A stretch of DNA of 64,000 bases from Erysipelotrichaceae bacterium (GTDB lineage: Bacteria > Bacillota_I > Bacilli_A > Erysipelotrichales > Erysipelotrichaceae), in assembly GCA_022772735.1 (NCBI GenBank), contig JALEZD010000008.1, positions 62,001 through 126,000 on the forward strand, given 5' to 3'. Position 1 is the stretch's first letter. The number at the start of each line of letters is the position of its first letter. The notes beneath the pieces are model-generated. The model saw only the letters and a program-made list of their open reading frames with translations. It was not told the DNA's origin and ran no database searches. Below are positions 9,044-16,632 of the stretch, in pieces. The position numbers and the translations under genes are program-made.

Positions 9044-9319
9044 ATGGCAGTTAAATTAAGATTAAAACGTATGGGTGCAAAAAAAGCTCCGTTCTATAGA
9101 ATTGTTGCGGCAGACTCAAGATTTGCTCGTGATGGACGTTCAATTGAAACAATTGGATACATCAATCCAACAACTAATCCAGCAACAGTTAGAGTTGATG
9201 AAGAATTAGCTCTAAAATGGATGAATAACGGTGCTCAACCATCTGATACAGTAAGAAATATCTTTTCTGAACAAGGTATCATGAAAAAATTTCACGAAGG
9301 AAAAAAGAAGAGTAACTAA
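9044..9319 (+). CDS. rpsP: 30S ribosomal protein S16
   Basis: A 91-residue basic protein with the S16 N-terminal pattern [20 protein letters not shown] and the segment [13 protein letters not shown]. Normal length. A strong ribosome binding site (TAGGAGGA) precedes ATG 9044. First gene of the conserved rpsP-khpA-rimM-trmD operon; it is followed by khpA with a 2-base gap. Confidence 0.98.
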   Translation: MAVKLRLKRMGAKKAPFYRIVAADSRFARDGRSIETIGYINPTTNPATVRVDEELALKWMNNGAQPSDTVRNIFSEQGIMKKFHEGKKKSN

Positions 9320-9321
9320 TT

Positions 9322-9570
9322 ATGGTTGAACTAGAAAAGGTCTTATATAATCTTGTTAAACCAATTGTTGAAGATGATAAGAGTCTAGATGTTCGTCTAA
9401 TGCCAAGTTTAAATGAAAATGAGGCAGTATTACATGTTTATGCTGCGAATGAAGATATTGCTAAATTAGTAGGACGTCAAGGTTCTATGGCAGTTGCATT
9501 AAGGCAGATGATGTCAATTGCGTCTCATGCAGATAACAAGAAAATATCAATAAAATTTGAAACAATATAG
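9322..9570 (+). CDS. khpA: KH-domain RNA-binding protein KhpA
   Basis: An 82-residue single KH domain protein (YlqC family) with the RNA-gripping loop VGRQGSMA (G-x-x-G at about 50-53). KhpA works with KhpB/Jag in Gram-positives to bind RNA and influence cell division and elongation. It lies between rpsP and rimM, its usual place. The stop codon TAG overlaps a hairpin with a T run that separates it from rimM. Confidence 0.93.
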   Translation: MVELEKVLYNLVKPIVEDDKSLDVRLMPSLNENEAVLHVYAANEDIAKLVGRQGSMAVALRQMMSIASHADNKKISIKFETI

Positions 9571-9590
9571 GATGCTATGCATCCTTTTTT
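9570..9590 (+). terminator. Internal terminator/attenuator between khpA and rimM
   Basis: GGATGC / GCATCC stem (9570-9575 with 9579-9584), TAT loop, six T bases. It is followed at once by the rimM ribosome binding site AGGAGG (9591-9596). The 3-base loop and 6-bp stem suggest partial termination. Confidence 0.7.
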
Positions 9591-9601
9591 AGGAGGCAAA
9601 T

Positions 9602-10108
9602 ATGGAATTAATTGTAATAGGAGTTATTGCAAATACTTTCGGTATTAAAGGTGAAGTTAAAATTAAAAGCTATTCAGACTTTGACGAAGAAAGATACAGA
9701 CATAATAATACAGTATATATTGAATATAATAATGAGTATGTTCCATTAATAGTTAATTCTTTTAGAATTCATAAGGGTATGAGTATTGTATCGTTTAAAG
9801 AACATTTAAATATAAATTTGATTGAAAAATATAAAGGATGCAATGTTTGTTATGAAAAATCAAAAATTAAACCTCTAAAAAAAGGGGAATATTATAGATT
9901 TGAAATAATTGGATTAGATGTTTATGATGATAAAGATAATTATTTAGGAAAAGTTAAACAAATTGAAGAAACCCTTGCGAATGCTAATTTAAGAATTCAA
10001 AGGGATGATGGTAAAAGTTTTCTAGTTCCTTATATAAAACAGTTTATTTTAAATATCGATAAAGATAATAATAAAATTAAAATAAAGGTTATAGAGGGAT
10101 TGCTATGA
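9602..10108 (+). CDS. rimM: Ribosome maturation factor RimM
   Basis: A 168-residue protein with the RimM N-terminal barrel (GVIANTFGIKGEVKI, about 6-20) and the C-terminal PRC-barrel (YRFEIIGLDVYD, about 97-108; LVPYIKQFI near 143). It binds S19 and assists maturation of the 30S head. ATG 9602 follows AGGAGG by 5 bases. It overlaps trmD by 4 nt (ATGA), its normal partner. Confidence 0.95.
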   Translation: MELIVIGVIANTFGIKGEVKIKSYSDFDEERYRHNNTVYIEYNNEYVPLIVNSFRIHKGMSIVSFKEHLNINLIEKYKGCNVCYEKSKIKPLKKGEYYRFEIIGLDVYDDKDNYLGKVKQIEETLANANLRIQRDDGKSFLVPYIKQFILNIDKDNNKIKIKVIEGLL

Positions 10109-10812
10109 GAATTACTATTTTAACACTTTTCCCAGAAATGTATGATTCATTTATTAATACATCGATAATTAAACGTGCAATCAATAAAAATAGAATTGAA
10201 ATAGAGTGTATAAATATAAGAGATTTTACAAAGGATAAACACAACCATGTTGATGATACACCATACGGTGGAGGAGCTGGTATGCTTATGCAAATTCAGC
10301 CTGTTTTAGATTGTTTAAATTCTTGTAGAAATGAAAATTCTTATGTAATTTTAACTGCACCAATTGGTAAGATATTTAAACAAAAAATTGCAAGAGAAAT
10401 TTCAAAACATGAACATATTATAATTATTTGTGGTCATTACGAAGGAATTGATGCAAGAATAAATAAATATGTTGATGAAATAATAAGTATTGGAGATTAC
10501 GTATTAACAGGTGGTGAATTAGCATCTATGGTTATAAGTGACGCAATAATTCGTATTACAGATGGTGTAATACTTGAACAATCACATGAAGATGAATCAT
10601 TTGAAAATGGACTTTTAGAATATCCACAATATACAAAGCCATATGATTATAATGGTGATGTTGTTCCAGATGTATTATTATCTGGTCACCATGAAAACAT
10701 TAGAAAATTTAGACTTAGTGAGTCATTAAAAATAACAAAAGAAAATAGACCAGATTTACTTGAGAAAAGAGAATTCACAAAAGAAGAGTTAGATATCTTA
10801 TCTAACTTATAA
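10105..10812 (+). CDS. trmD: tRNA (guanine-N1)-methyltransferase TrmD
   Basis: A 235-residue SPOUT-fold enzyme that makes m1G37 in tRNAs to prevent frameshifting. Family marks: TLFPEMYDSF (N-terminus), DDTPYGGGAGMLM (about 51-63), the SAM-binding trefoil knot with CGHYEGID (about 112-119) and SIGDYVLTGGELA (about 133-145), and LSGHHENI. Normal length. It overlaps rimM by 4 nt and converges on the minus-strand vanW-like gene, whose stop codon it overlaps by 11 bases. Confidence 0.97.
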   Translation: MRITILTLFPEMYDSFINTSIIKRAINKNRIEIECINIRDFTKDKHNHVDDTPYGGGAGMLMQIQPVLDCLNSCRNENSYVILTAPIGKIFKQKIAREISKHEHIIIICGHYEGIDARINKYVDEIISIGDYVLTGGELASMVISDAIIRITDGVILEQSHEDESFENGLLEYPQYTKPYDYNGDVVPDVLLSGHHENIRKFRLSESLKITKENRPDLLEKREFTKEELDILSNL

Positions 10813-11626
10813 CTTTTATGTCAAGATTACTAGAATCATATAATACTTTTGCATGATTCTTTTTAATTAATTCTTTTTTGATTATTTTCCCAGTTTTTTT
10901 ATCAATTATATTTCTATATATTGTGTTGTTTCTGTAAACTATGTTGTTTTCTTTTGAAAAAAATTCATCTTCAACTTTTATATGGTATGAATTATCCAAA
11001 TTTTTGTTTGCTCTAAGTTCTCCACATAAATATTCATCTGTTGTATATGTTATAAGTTGAAATGTTGTATTTGTGTTATTTTTAAATCTATAATCTAAGT
11101 AATTATACACTATTGATGTACCACTTCCAAAAGGAATTACTCTATTATAATCAGGAAATAAATCGAATTGATCATGGTGGTGATGCTCTATAATATCAAG
11201 AGGTGAATGTAAAATCATCCAGTGTATTAAGTTTGTAAATTGGCACATGCCTCCACCAATTCCACTTGATGTTTGATTTTTTGAAATTGTTAAGCCTTCT
11301 TTATATCCTTTTTTAACAGAAGGGCATCCAACTAGTTTCCAAAAAGAAAATATTTCGTTTGGTTTTATAATTATTTTGTTTACTTTTAATGTTGAAATTT
11401 TAAGATTAATAGCCTTATTTTCTTGAAGTTGCATATCAACATTTCCAAGTCTTCTTCTTATTAATGAATTATGTTTATAAACAAGAACTGGTAAATTTTC
11501 TTTTTCTTTATTATTCGCAAATTTGATGCCTTTTGAAAAATCAATGCAATTTCTAAATAATATATTTTTAAAAACTGATATTTTGTATGTTAAAGGTGAT
11601 AATTCACAAAATAATTTTCTAGACAT
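10802..11626 (-). CDS. VanW family protein
   Basis: A 274-residue protein with the VanW family core: SGIGGGMCQFTNLIHWM (about 145-161), HSPLDIIEHHHHDQFDLFP (about 163-181) and GSGTSIVYNYLDYRFKN. The N-terminus MSRKLFCELSPLTYKIS matches short VanW proteins. The open frame extends 28 codons upstream, but AAAAAGGAG lies 6-7 bases before the ATG at 11626-11624, so this start is used. VanW was named from vancomycin-resistance clusters; its function is unknown and this copy is not linked to resistance genes. No signal peptide is seen. One of only two minus-strand genes in the window. Confidence 0.87.
   Translation of the reverse strand: MSRKLFCELSPLTYKISVFKNILFRNCIDFSKGIKFANNKEKENLPVLVYKHNSLIRRRLGNVDMQLQENKAINLKISTLKVNKIIIKPNEIFSFWKLVGCPSVKKGYKEGLTISKNQTSSGIGGGMCQFTNLIHWMILHSPLDIIEHHHHDQFDLFPDYNRVIPFGSGTSIVYNYLDYRFKNNTNTTFQLITYTTDEYLCGELRANKNLDNSYHIKVEDEFFSKENNIVYRNNTIYRNIIDKKTGKIIKKELIKKNHAKVLYDSSNLDIKVIS
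10832..10865 (+). terminator. Terminator of the rpsP-trmD operon, inside the vanW-like 3' coding end
   Basis: AGAATCAT / ATGATTCT (10832-10839 with 10853-10860), 13-base loop, then TTTTAATT. It lies within the coding sequence of the convergent gene. Confidence 0.55.
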
Positions 11627-11645
11627 ATTATGCTCCTTTTTGTAC

Positions 11646-11654
11646 ATTATATCA
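11646..11654 (-). promoter_or_regulatory. Extended -10 promoter of the vanW-like gene
   Basis: Read on the minus strand, TGATATAAT lies about 20 bases before the ATG. The start would be near 11639, giving a leader of about 13 nt that is almost entirely the ribosome binding site. Confidence 0.55.
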
Positions 11655-11656
11655 TA

Positions 11657-11685
11657 TTGATTTTGCCTAAATATTATGATATTAT
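11657..11685 (+). promoter_or_regulatory. Promoter of rplS
   Basis: TTGATT (11657-11662), 17-base spacer, TATTAT (11680-11685). Divergent from and overlapping the vanW-like promoter region. Predicted start near 11692. Confidence 0.6.
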
Positions 11686-11691
11686 CATAAG

Positions 11692-11769
11692 GCGCAAGTC
11701 GCATCATCACTCCGCTGTTTAAATAAATATGAGTGTAATGATTACATATTGTTAAAGGAGAAAAAGAAA
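11692..11769 (+). ncRNA. Candidate L19 ribosomal leader (autoregulatory 5' UTR)
   Basis: The leader of about 78 nt contains a hairpin ATCAT-CACTC (11703-11712) pairing with GAGTG-(TA)-ATGAT (11731-11742), whose loop starts CCGCTGTTT. A conserved ACTCCGCTGTT-containing hairpin just before rplS is what I recall of the Rfam L19 leader of Bacilli; I could not run the covariance model. Most other leaders in this window are much shorter. Confidence 0.6.
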
Positions 11770-12117
11770 ATGAATTTAAATTTAGTTAAAGAAATTACTA
11801 AAAATCAACTAAGAACAGATATTCCTGACTTTCGTCCAGGTACAACTTTAAAAGTTAATGTTCGAATTAAAGAAGGAGATAAAACTCGTATCCAAGTTTT
11901 TGAAGGTCTATGTATTTCAAGACAAGGTTCAGGAATTGGTGAAACATTTACTGTTAGAAAAATTTCTAATGGTGTAGGTGTTGAAAGAACTTTCCCAATA
12001 CATTCTCCAATTATCGAAAAAATAACTGTTGAAAGAGTTGGAAAAGTGAGACGTGCTAAATTGTTCTATCTACGTGGTAGATCTGGAAAAGCTGCAAGAA
12101 TTAAAGAAGTTAGATAA
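11770..12117 (+). CDS. rplS: 50S ribosomal protein L19
   Basis: A 115-residue basic protein with the L19 core [37 protein letters not shown] (split here by position, about 36-56) and the C-terminal [23 protein letters not shown]19 sits at the 30S-50S interface. A TTG seven codons upstream (11749) is in frame, but AAAGGAG at 11754-11760 is placed for ATG 11770. Normal length. It has its own promoter and structured leader and is followed by a terminator. Confidence 0.97.
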   Translation: MNLNLVKEITKNQLRTDIPDFRPGTTLKVNVRIKEGDKTRIQVFEGLCISRQGSGIGETFTVRKISNGVGVERTFPIHSPIIEKITVERVGKVRRAKLFYLRGRSGKAARIKEVR

Positions 12118-12139
12118 AACCGGATTAAACCGGTTTTTT
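12118..12139 (+). terminator. Intrinsic terminator after rplS
   Basis: AACCGG / CCGGTT stem (12118-12123 with 12130-12135), 6-base loop, then a T run. Confidence 0.8.
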
Positions 12140-12167
12140 CATTTATAATATAAATGAGGTGTTTTTA

Positions 12168-12719
12168 ATGAAGAAGGAATTTAATTTGATGAAAGAATTA
12201 TTTGATTTTATTAAAACAATTATTATATGTTTTTTACTTGTATATTTAATCACACAGTTTTTATTTAGACCGATTAAAGTTAAGGGAACTTCTATGTATC
12301 CAACTTTAAATGATGGTGATTATGGTATTTCCAATGTTATTTTAAAAAATATTAATGGTATAAATAGGTTTGATATTGTTGTTATTAAATTAAAAGACAG
12401 TAATGAGTATTTAATCAAGCGAGTAATCGGGTTACCAAATGATGTAATTAGTTATAAAGATGATAAATTATACATAAACGGGAATGTTGTTTCAGAAGAA
12501 TTTTTAAATACTGAATATGTAAAAAACTATATTAGTGAAAATTTCACTGATAATATCCAAGAAATTGTAGTAAATGATAATGAATACTTTTGTATGGGAG
12601 ATAATAGACCACATTCTAGAGACTCAAGGTATTATGGAACTTTTTTTAAAGAACAAATTATTAGTAAAGATGTGTTTGTTGTTTTTCCATTAGATAGATT
12701 TGGAAGTGATGTAAAATGA
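12168..12719 (+). CDS. lepB: Type I signal peptidase
   Basis: A 183-residue Gram-positive-type (S26A) signal peptidase that removes signal peptides from secreted proteins. One N-terminal membrane anchor (about 15-33), then the nucleophile box KGTSMYPTL (Ser42), the general-base box YLIKRVIGLPND (Lys84) and box E MGDNRPHSRDSRYYG. A GTG start at 12159 is in frame, but GAGG at 12156-12159 fits ATG 12168 (8-base spacing). The stop overlaps the rbgA start (ATGA), so secretion and ribosome-assembly genes are coupled, as in Bacilli. Confidence 0.95.
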   Translation: MKKEFNLMKELFDFIKTIIICFLLVYLITQFLFRPIKVKGTSMYPTLNDGDYGISNVILKNINGINRFDIVVIKLKDSNEYLIKRVIGLPNDVISYKDDKLYINGNVVSEEFLNTEYVKNYISENFTDNIQEIVVNDNEYFCMGDNRPHSRDSRYYGTFFKEQIISKDVFVVFPLDRFGSDVK

Positions 12720-13570
12720 GCAGTATACAATGGTTTCCTGGTCATATGACTAGAGCAAAAAGAGAAATGGAATCATCTATCAAATTATGTGATATGATTA
12801 TTGAAATTAGAGATGCTAGAATACCTAAATCTTCTAGTAATCCAATTTTAAAAAAATTAATAAATAATAAACCACATTTAATAATTTTATCTAAAAAAGA
12901 TAAAGCAGATAAAAATATTACAAAAAAATGGGAAGAATATTTTAAGAGAAATGGGATAGATTGTATATCTTTGGATTTGATAAATGATAATGTTATAAAA
13001 GAAGTTAAAAATAAAATTTTTGAAATAATGAGACCTTGGTTTGAAAGACAAAAAAGAAGAGGTATAAATCCAAGAAGTGTTAGAGTGATGGTTAGTGGAA
13101 TACCTAATGTTGGTAAAAGTACTTTAATAAATAAGATTGCAAAAAAGAAAATTGCTAAAACTGCTGATAAGCCTGGAGTTACGAGAAGTTTACAATGGAT
13201 AAAATTAGATAAGGACATTGATTTGTTAGATACACCAGGTATATTATGGCCAAAATTTGATGATGAGTTAATCGGATTGAATTTAGCTGTTGTTGGTTCT
13301 ATAAATGATGATATTCTAGATTTTGAAAAATTAGGTATTTATGCTTTAGATTTTATTATTAAAAATTATCCTGAATATATCAATAAACGATATGGAATTG
13401 ATGCTGTTGATGATTTATATGAAAACTTTAAAAAAATAGGTGAAGCAAGAAAAATTTATACTAAAAATGAAGTTGATATCAATAAAACAATAATAATGTT
13501 TATAAATGAGATAAGAGATGATAAGTTAGGTGAAATAACTTGGGATGTTTTAAATGAAAAAGACGAGTAA
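12716..13570 (+). CDS. rbgA: Ribosome biogenesis GTPase RbgA (YlqF)
   Basis: A 284-residue circularly permuted GTPase (order G4-G1-G3): SKKDKAD for G4 (about 58-64), P-loop GIPNVGKST (about 123-131), DTPG for G3 (about 170-173). The N-terminus SIQWFPGHMTRAKREM is diagnostic of YlqF/RbgA. It drives late 50S subunit assembly (uL6/uL16 region). Coupled to lepB by ATGA and overlapping rnhB by 17 bases; the lepB-rbgA-rnhB order is conserved in Bacilli. Confidence 0.97.
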   Translation: MSSIQWFPGHMTRAKREMESSIKLCDMIIEIRDARIPKSSSNPILKKLINNKPHLIILSKKDKADKNITKKWEEYFKRNGIDCISLDLINDNVIKEVKNKIFEIMRPWFERQKRRGINPRSVRVMVSGIPNVGKSTLINKIAKKKIAKTADKPGVTRSLQWIKLDKDIDLLDTPGILWPKFDDELIGLNLAVVGSINDDILDFEKLGIYALDFIIKNYPEYINKRYGIDAVDDLYENFKKIGEARKIYTKNEVDINKTIIMFINEIRDDKLGEITWDVLNEKDE

Positions 13571-14165
13571 TGAATATGAATTAGAATTTTGGCCAAAAAA
13601 AATAATTGGTATTGATGAAGCAGGTAGAGGACCAATAGCTGGACCTCTAGTAGTATGTGGAGTAGTTTTACCAGTTGGTTATGAAAATGATGAAATATAT
13701 GATTCGAAAAGTATAAGTGAAAAACAAAGAATTAAATTATTTGAATTAATTAAAGATATAGCCCTTGATTATAAAATTAAAATTGTAAGTATTGAAGAAA
13801 TTGATAGTTTAAACATTTATCAAGCAACTAAAAAAGCTATGTACGAAATTGCTTCTGAATTAGACGGGGAAATTGTTCTAACAGATGCGATGCCACTGAA
13901 TGTAAATAACAAAAAAGTTTTATCAGTTATTAAAGGAGATACAAAAAGTATAAATATAGCTGCAGCAAGTATTTTAGCAAAAGTTACAAGGGATAAAATT
14001 ATGTGTGAATACGATAGTAAATATCCTGAGTATGGATTTAAAAAAAATAAAGGTTATCCAACTAAAGCACATTTAGAGGCATTAGATAAATATGGAGTTT
14101 TAGATATACATAGAAAAAGTTATGGACCAGTATTAAAAAAACAACAATTAACACTTGATATATAA
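13554..14165 (+). CDS. rnhB: Ribonuclease HII
   Basis: A 203-residue RNase HII that removes ribonucleotides and RNA from DNA duplexes. Catalytic motif IGIDEAGRGPIAGP (about 20-33, Asp and Glu of the DEDD set), then LTDAMPL (Asp, about 108) and SIAAASILAKVTRD-type segment (SINIAAASILAKVTRDK). It starts inside rbgA (17-base overlap), with only a weak ribosome binding site, suggesting translational coupling. No terminator follows. Confidence 0.96.
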   Translation: MKKTSNEYELEFWPKKIIGIDEAGRGPIAGPLVVCGVVLPVGYENDEIYDSKSISEKQRIKLFELIKDIALDYKIKIVSIEEIDSLNIYQATKKAMYEIASELDGEIVLTDAMPLNVNNKKVLSVIKGDTKSINIAAASILAKVTRDKIMCEYDSKYPEYGFKKNKGYPTKAHLEALDKYGVLDIHRKSYGPVLKKQQLTLDI

Positions 14166-14176
14166 AGCGGTTACAA
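14162..14176 (-). promoter_or_regulatory. cre-like (CcpA) site before the glycyl-radical enzyme gene
   Basis: Read on the minus strand, TTGTAACCGCTTTAT matches 14 of 15 positions of the degenerate consensus WTGNAANCGNWNNCW. It overlaps the rnhB stop, 80 bases before ATG 14256. The consensus is loose, so chance cannot be excluded. Confidence 0.3.
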
Positions 14177-14255
14177 ATTTTATAAAAATGGGAGTATTTA
14201 ATTTGTTAAAGTTTAAATATTATGATATTTTTAAAATATAAAAGAGGAGAAATTT

Positions 14256-15794
14256 ATGTTAGCAACTAAAGAAGACTTACTTAATGTTATTACGTCAAAT
14301 AATTTGACATATCACCAAAAATTAATGTGTTTGGGAAATAGTGCAGAAAGACTTTTTGATCCAAGGGAACTTTTAGGATACACAGATGAAGAATGGGAAT
14401 ATATCAACAATCAAATGATATGTGATTTAAATGAAGGTTATGCAATATATAGACCTAGGTATATTATTCCTGATTATGAAGTTTATATTAATAACGGTTG
14501 CAAGTTTTTAAGTTTACCTGCACCAACTGATTTAGATGAAGCACTGGATGGATTATTAATTTTATACACACATGTTCCATCAGTTACAACTTATCCAGTA
14601 TTTATTGGTCATTTAGACACTTTGTTAGACAGATTTGTAACTAATGAAGATACAGATTATATTAAAATAAAAAGATTTTTAAATCACATTGATAAAATGA
14701 TTCCTGATTCATTTTGCCATGCGAATATTGGACCAAAAGAGACTTTGGCTGGTAGATTAATTTTAAAAGCAATTATTGAACTTCAAAATCCAACACCAAA
14801 TATGTCTATTAAGTATAACAAAGAAACAACATCAAGAGAATTTGCAGAATTAGCTGCAAAAGCATGTTTGTTAGTTTCTAAACCATCATTTGCGAATGAT
14901 GAATACTATAAGAGTGATTTAGGTGATTATGCACTTGCAAGTTGTTATAATGCTTTGCCTCTTGCAGGAGGAGCATATTCTTTAACAAGATTAAGATTAG
15001 GAACAATCGCAAAAGCTGTTAAATCTGCAGATGATATGGTTAATAATCTTTTACCGAAAGTTGCAAAATTAGCACTATCTACAATGGATAAACGCCATAA
15101 ATTCCTTGTTGAAAAATCAAATTATTTTAATGTAGACTTTTTAACAAAAGAAGGATTTATTAAAAGAGAAAACTTTACAAGTATGATTGCTATTGTAGGA
15201 CTTGCTGATGCTGTAAACTTCATACTTAATCTAGAAGGACTTAATGAAACATTTGGAAAATCAAAAAGAGGGGATGAAATTGCAACTGCAATTTTAGATA
15301 AATTAAAAGAGGTTAATGATGCACATACTGGAGTTTATGTAGAAAGAACAAATAATCATTATTTATTACATGCTCAAGTAGGTGCTGGTTTACATGATGA
15401 AGATAAAAATAACACTCCAGCACATAGGGTAAAGGTTGGACAAGAGCCAATGTTACTTGAACATTTAAAACAATCTGCACCATTCCATAAATACTTTCCA
15501 TCAGGTACAGGAGATTTATTTGCATTTGATCAAACATATACAGACCACTTAGATGCAGTTGTTGATATTATTGATGGTGCATTTGCACTTGGATATCGTT
15601 ATATTACTACATATTTAAAAAATACAGATTTAATAAGAGTAACAGGTTATCTTGTTAAAAAGAGTGAAGTTGAAAAATATAGAAAAGGTGAGGCTGTATT
15701 AAGAGATACAACATGGTACGGTTCTCAAACTGATGATAATGCACAGGTATTTGATAGATCACTTAGAGATGAAGCAAATGTTAAAGGAGAATAG
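14256..15794 (+). CDS. YjjI family glycyl-radical enzyme
   Basis: A 512-residue protein of the YjjI (DUF3029) glycyl-radical family, whose natural substrate is not established. The presumed active Cys is in LASCYNALPLAGGAY (Cys230) and the radical-bearing Gly in IRVTGYLVKKSEVEKY (Gly464), close to the C-terminus as in all glycyl-radical enzymes. Such enzymes work only without oxygen. Length is normal. Ribosome binding site AGAGGAGA precedes ATG 14256. It overlaps the next gene, a radical SAM activase, which confirms the assignment. A cre-like site upstream hints at carbon control. The A/T-rich stretch 14177-14255 shows no convincing -35/-10 pair. Confidence 0.88.
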   Translation: MLATKEDLLNVITSNNLTYHQKLMCLGNSAERLFDPRELLGYTDEEWEYINNQMICDLNEGYAIYRPRYIIPDYEVYINNGCKFLSLPAPTDLDEALDGLLILYTHVPSVTTYPVFIGHLDTLLDRFVTNEDTDYIKIKRFLNHIDKMIPDSFCHANIGPKETLAGRLILKAIIELQNPTPNMSIKYNKETTSREFAELAAKACLLVSKPSFANDEYYKSDLGDYALASCYNALPLAGGAYSLTRLRLGTIAKAVKSADDMVNNLLPKVAKLALSTMDKRHKFLVEKSNYFNVDFLTKEGFIKRENFTSMIAIVGLADAVNFILNLEGLNETFGKSKRGDEIATAILDKLKEVNDAHTGVYVERTNNHYLLHAQVGAGLHDEDKNNTPAHRVKVGQEPMLLEHLKQSAPFHKYFPSGTGDLFAFDQTYTDHLDAVVDIIDGAFALGYRYITTYLKNTDLIRVTGYLVKKSEVEKYRKGEAVLRDTTWYGSQTDDNAQVFDRSLRDEANVKGE

Positions 15795-16560
15795 TTTAGA
15801 AAATATACATGTAAAATTGCATAGAATAATTCCTTTTTCAAATGTTGAAGGTATTGGAAACAGATGTAGTATATTTTTGCAAGGCTGTAATATAAATTGT
15901 TTATATTGCCACAATCCAGAAACAATTGAAATGAATGGCAATGACTCAAAAGTGGTAAGTATTGCATACTTACTTGATGAAATAAAAAAATCAATGCCAT
16001 TTATTAGAGGTATTACAATTTCTGGTGGAGAACCTACTTTACATAATAAAAAGCTTATTCCTCTTTTCAATGAGTGCCATAAACTTGGATTAACTTGTTA
16101 TTTGGATTCTAATGGTTTTTTTGACTTTGAAAATATTGGTGATTTGATAAATGTAACTGACAAATTTTTGTTTGATATAAAAGGATTAGGAACAGGTTTA
16201 GAAAAACTATGTTTTGATTATAATAACAAAAATGGAAGTGAGAATAATGATGAAGTTTCAATTCCTAAAATAATGTATAAAAATTTGGAAAATTTATCTA
16301 AATTATTAGAACTTGGAAAAGTTGAAGAAGTGAGATTAGTACACATAAAAGGATTTTATGATGCAAAATTAACTGTAAGCAAAATTGCAGAGTTGATTAA
16401 TAAATATCCAGAAGTTATGTTTAAAATTATTAGAGTACATGGCAAAGGTGCTAGAGATGAAAAATATATTTTAAAACATTCTCCAACAATAAAAGAGCAC
16501 AATGAGTTATGTGAATATGCAAAAACATTATGTAAAAATAAAATTATAGTTATTAACTAA
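15778..16560 (+). CDS. Glycyl-radical enzyme activase, radical SAM (YjjW-like)
   Basis: A 260-residue radical SAM protein with the cluster motif CNINCLYC (CxxxCxxC) in the typical activase setting IFLQGCNINCLYCHNPET, and SGGEPTLH (the GGE motif). It should generate the glycyl radical on the YjjI-type enzyme encoded just upstream. Activases often carry an extra two-[4Fe-4S] ferredoxin insert after the first motif; no such Cys cluster is seen here, so this is a compact form. The start is uncertain: in-frame ATGs at 15733, 15739, 15769 and 15778 all lie inside the upstream gene; 15778 fits the usual N-terminal length best. An AAAGGAG follows it at 15782-15788. Confidence 0.85.
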   Translation: MLKENSLENIHVKLHRIIPFSNVEGIGNRCSIFLQGCNINCLYCHNPETIEMNGNDSKVVSIAYLLDEIKKSMPFIRGITISGGEPTLHNKKLIPLFNECHKLGLTCYLDSNGFFDFENIGDLINVTDKFLFDIKGLGTGLEKLCFDYNNKNGSENNDEVSIPKIMYKNLENLSKLLELGKVEEVRLVHIKGFYDAKLTVSKIAELINKYPEVMFKIIRVHGKGARDEKYILKHSPTIKEHNELCEYAKTLCKNKIIVIN

Positions 16561-16589
16561 ATATGTACTTAAATGGTACATATTTTTTA
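16560..16589 (+). terminator. Intrinsic terminator after the activase gene
   Basis: ATATGTAC / GTACATAT stem (16561-16568 with 16576-16583), 7-base loop, T run. Confidence 0.85.
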
Positions 16590-16632
16590 GGTTTTTTATT
16601 AAAAATCACTAAATTTTATTTAGAGGTATTTT

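Noticed and set aside
10802-11626. vanW-like gene as evidence of glycopeptide resistance.
   Set aside because: VanW family proteins are widespread in Firmicutes without resistance. No vanA/B ligase, vanH, vanX or vanRS gene is in the window.
12742-13218. A 158-codon open frame on the minus strand inside rbgA (and another of 148 codons at 60225-60671 inside dnaB).
   Set aside because: Both lie opposite well-conserved genes. Their translations are Leu/Ile/Ser/Phe-rich, as expected from the complement of Lys/Asn/Asp-rich coding DNA, and they have no ribosome binding site.
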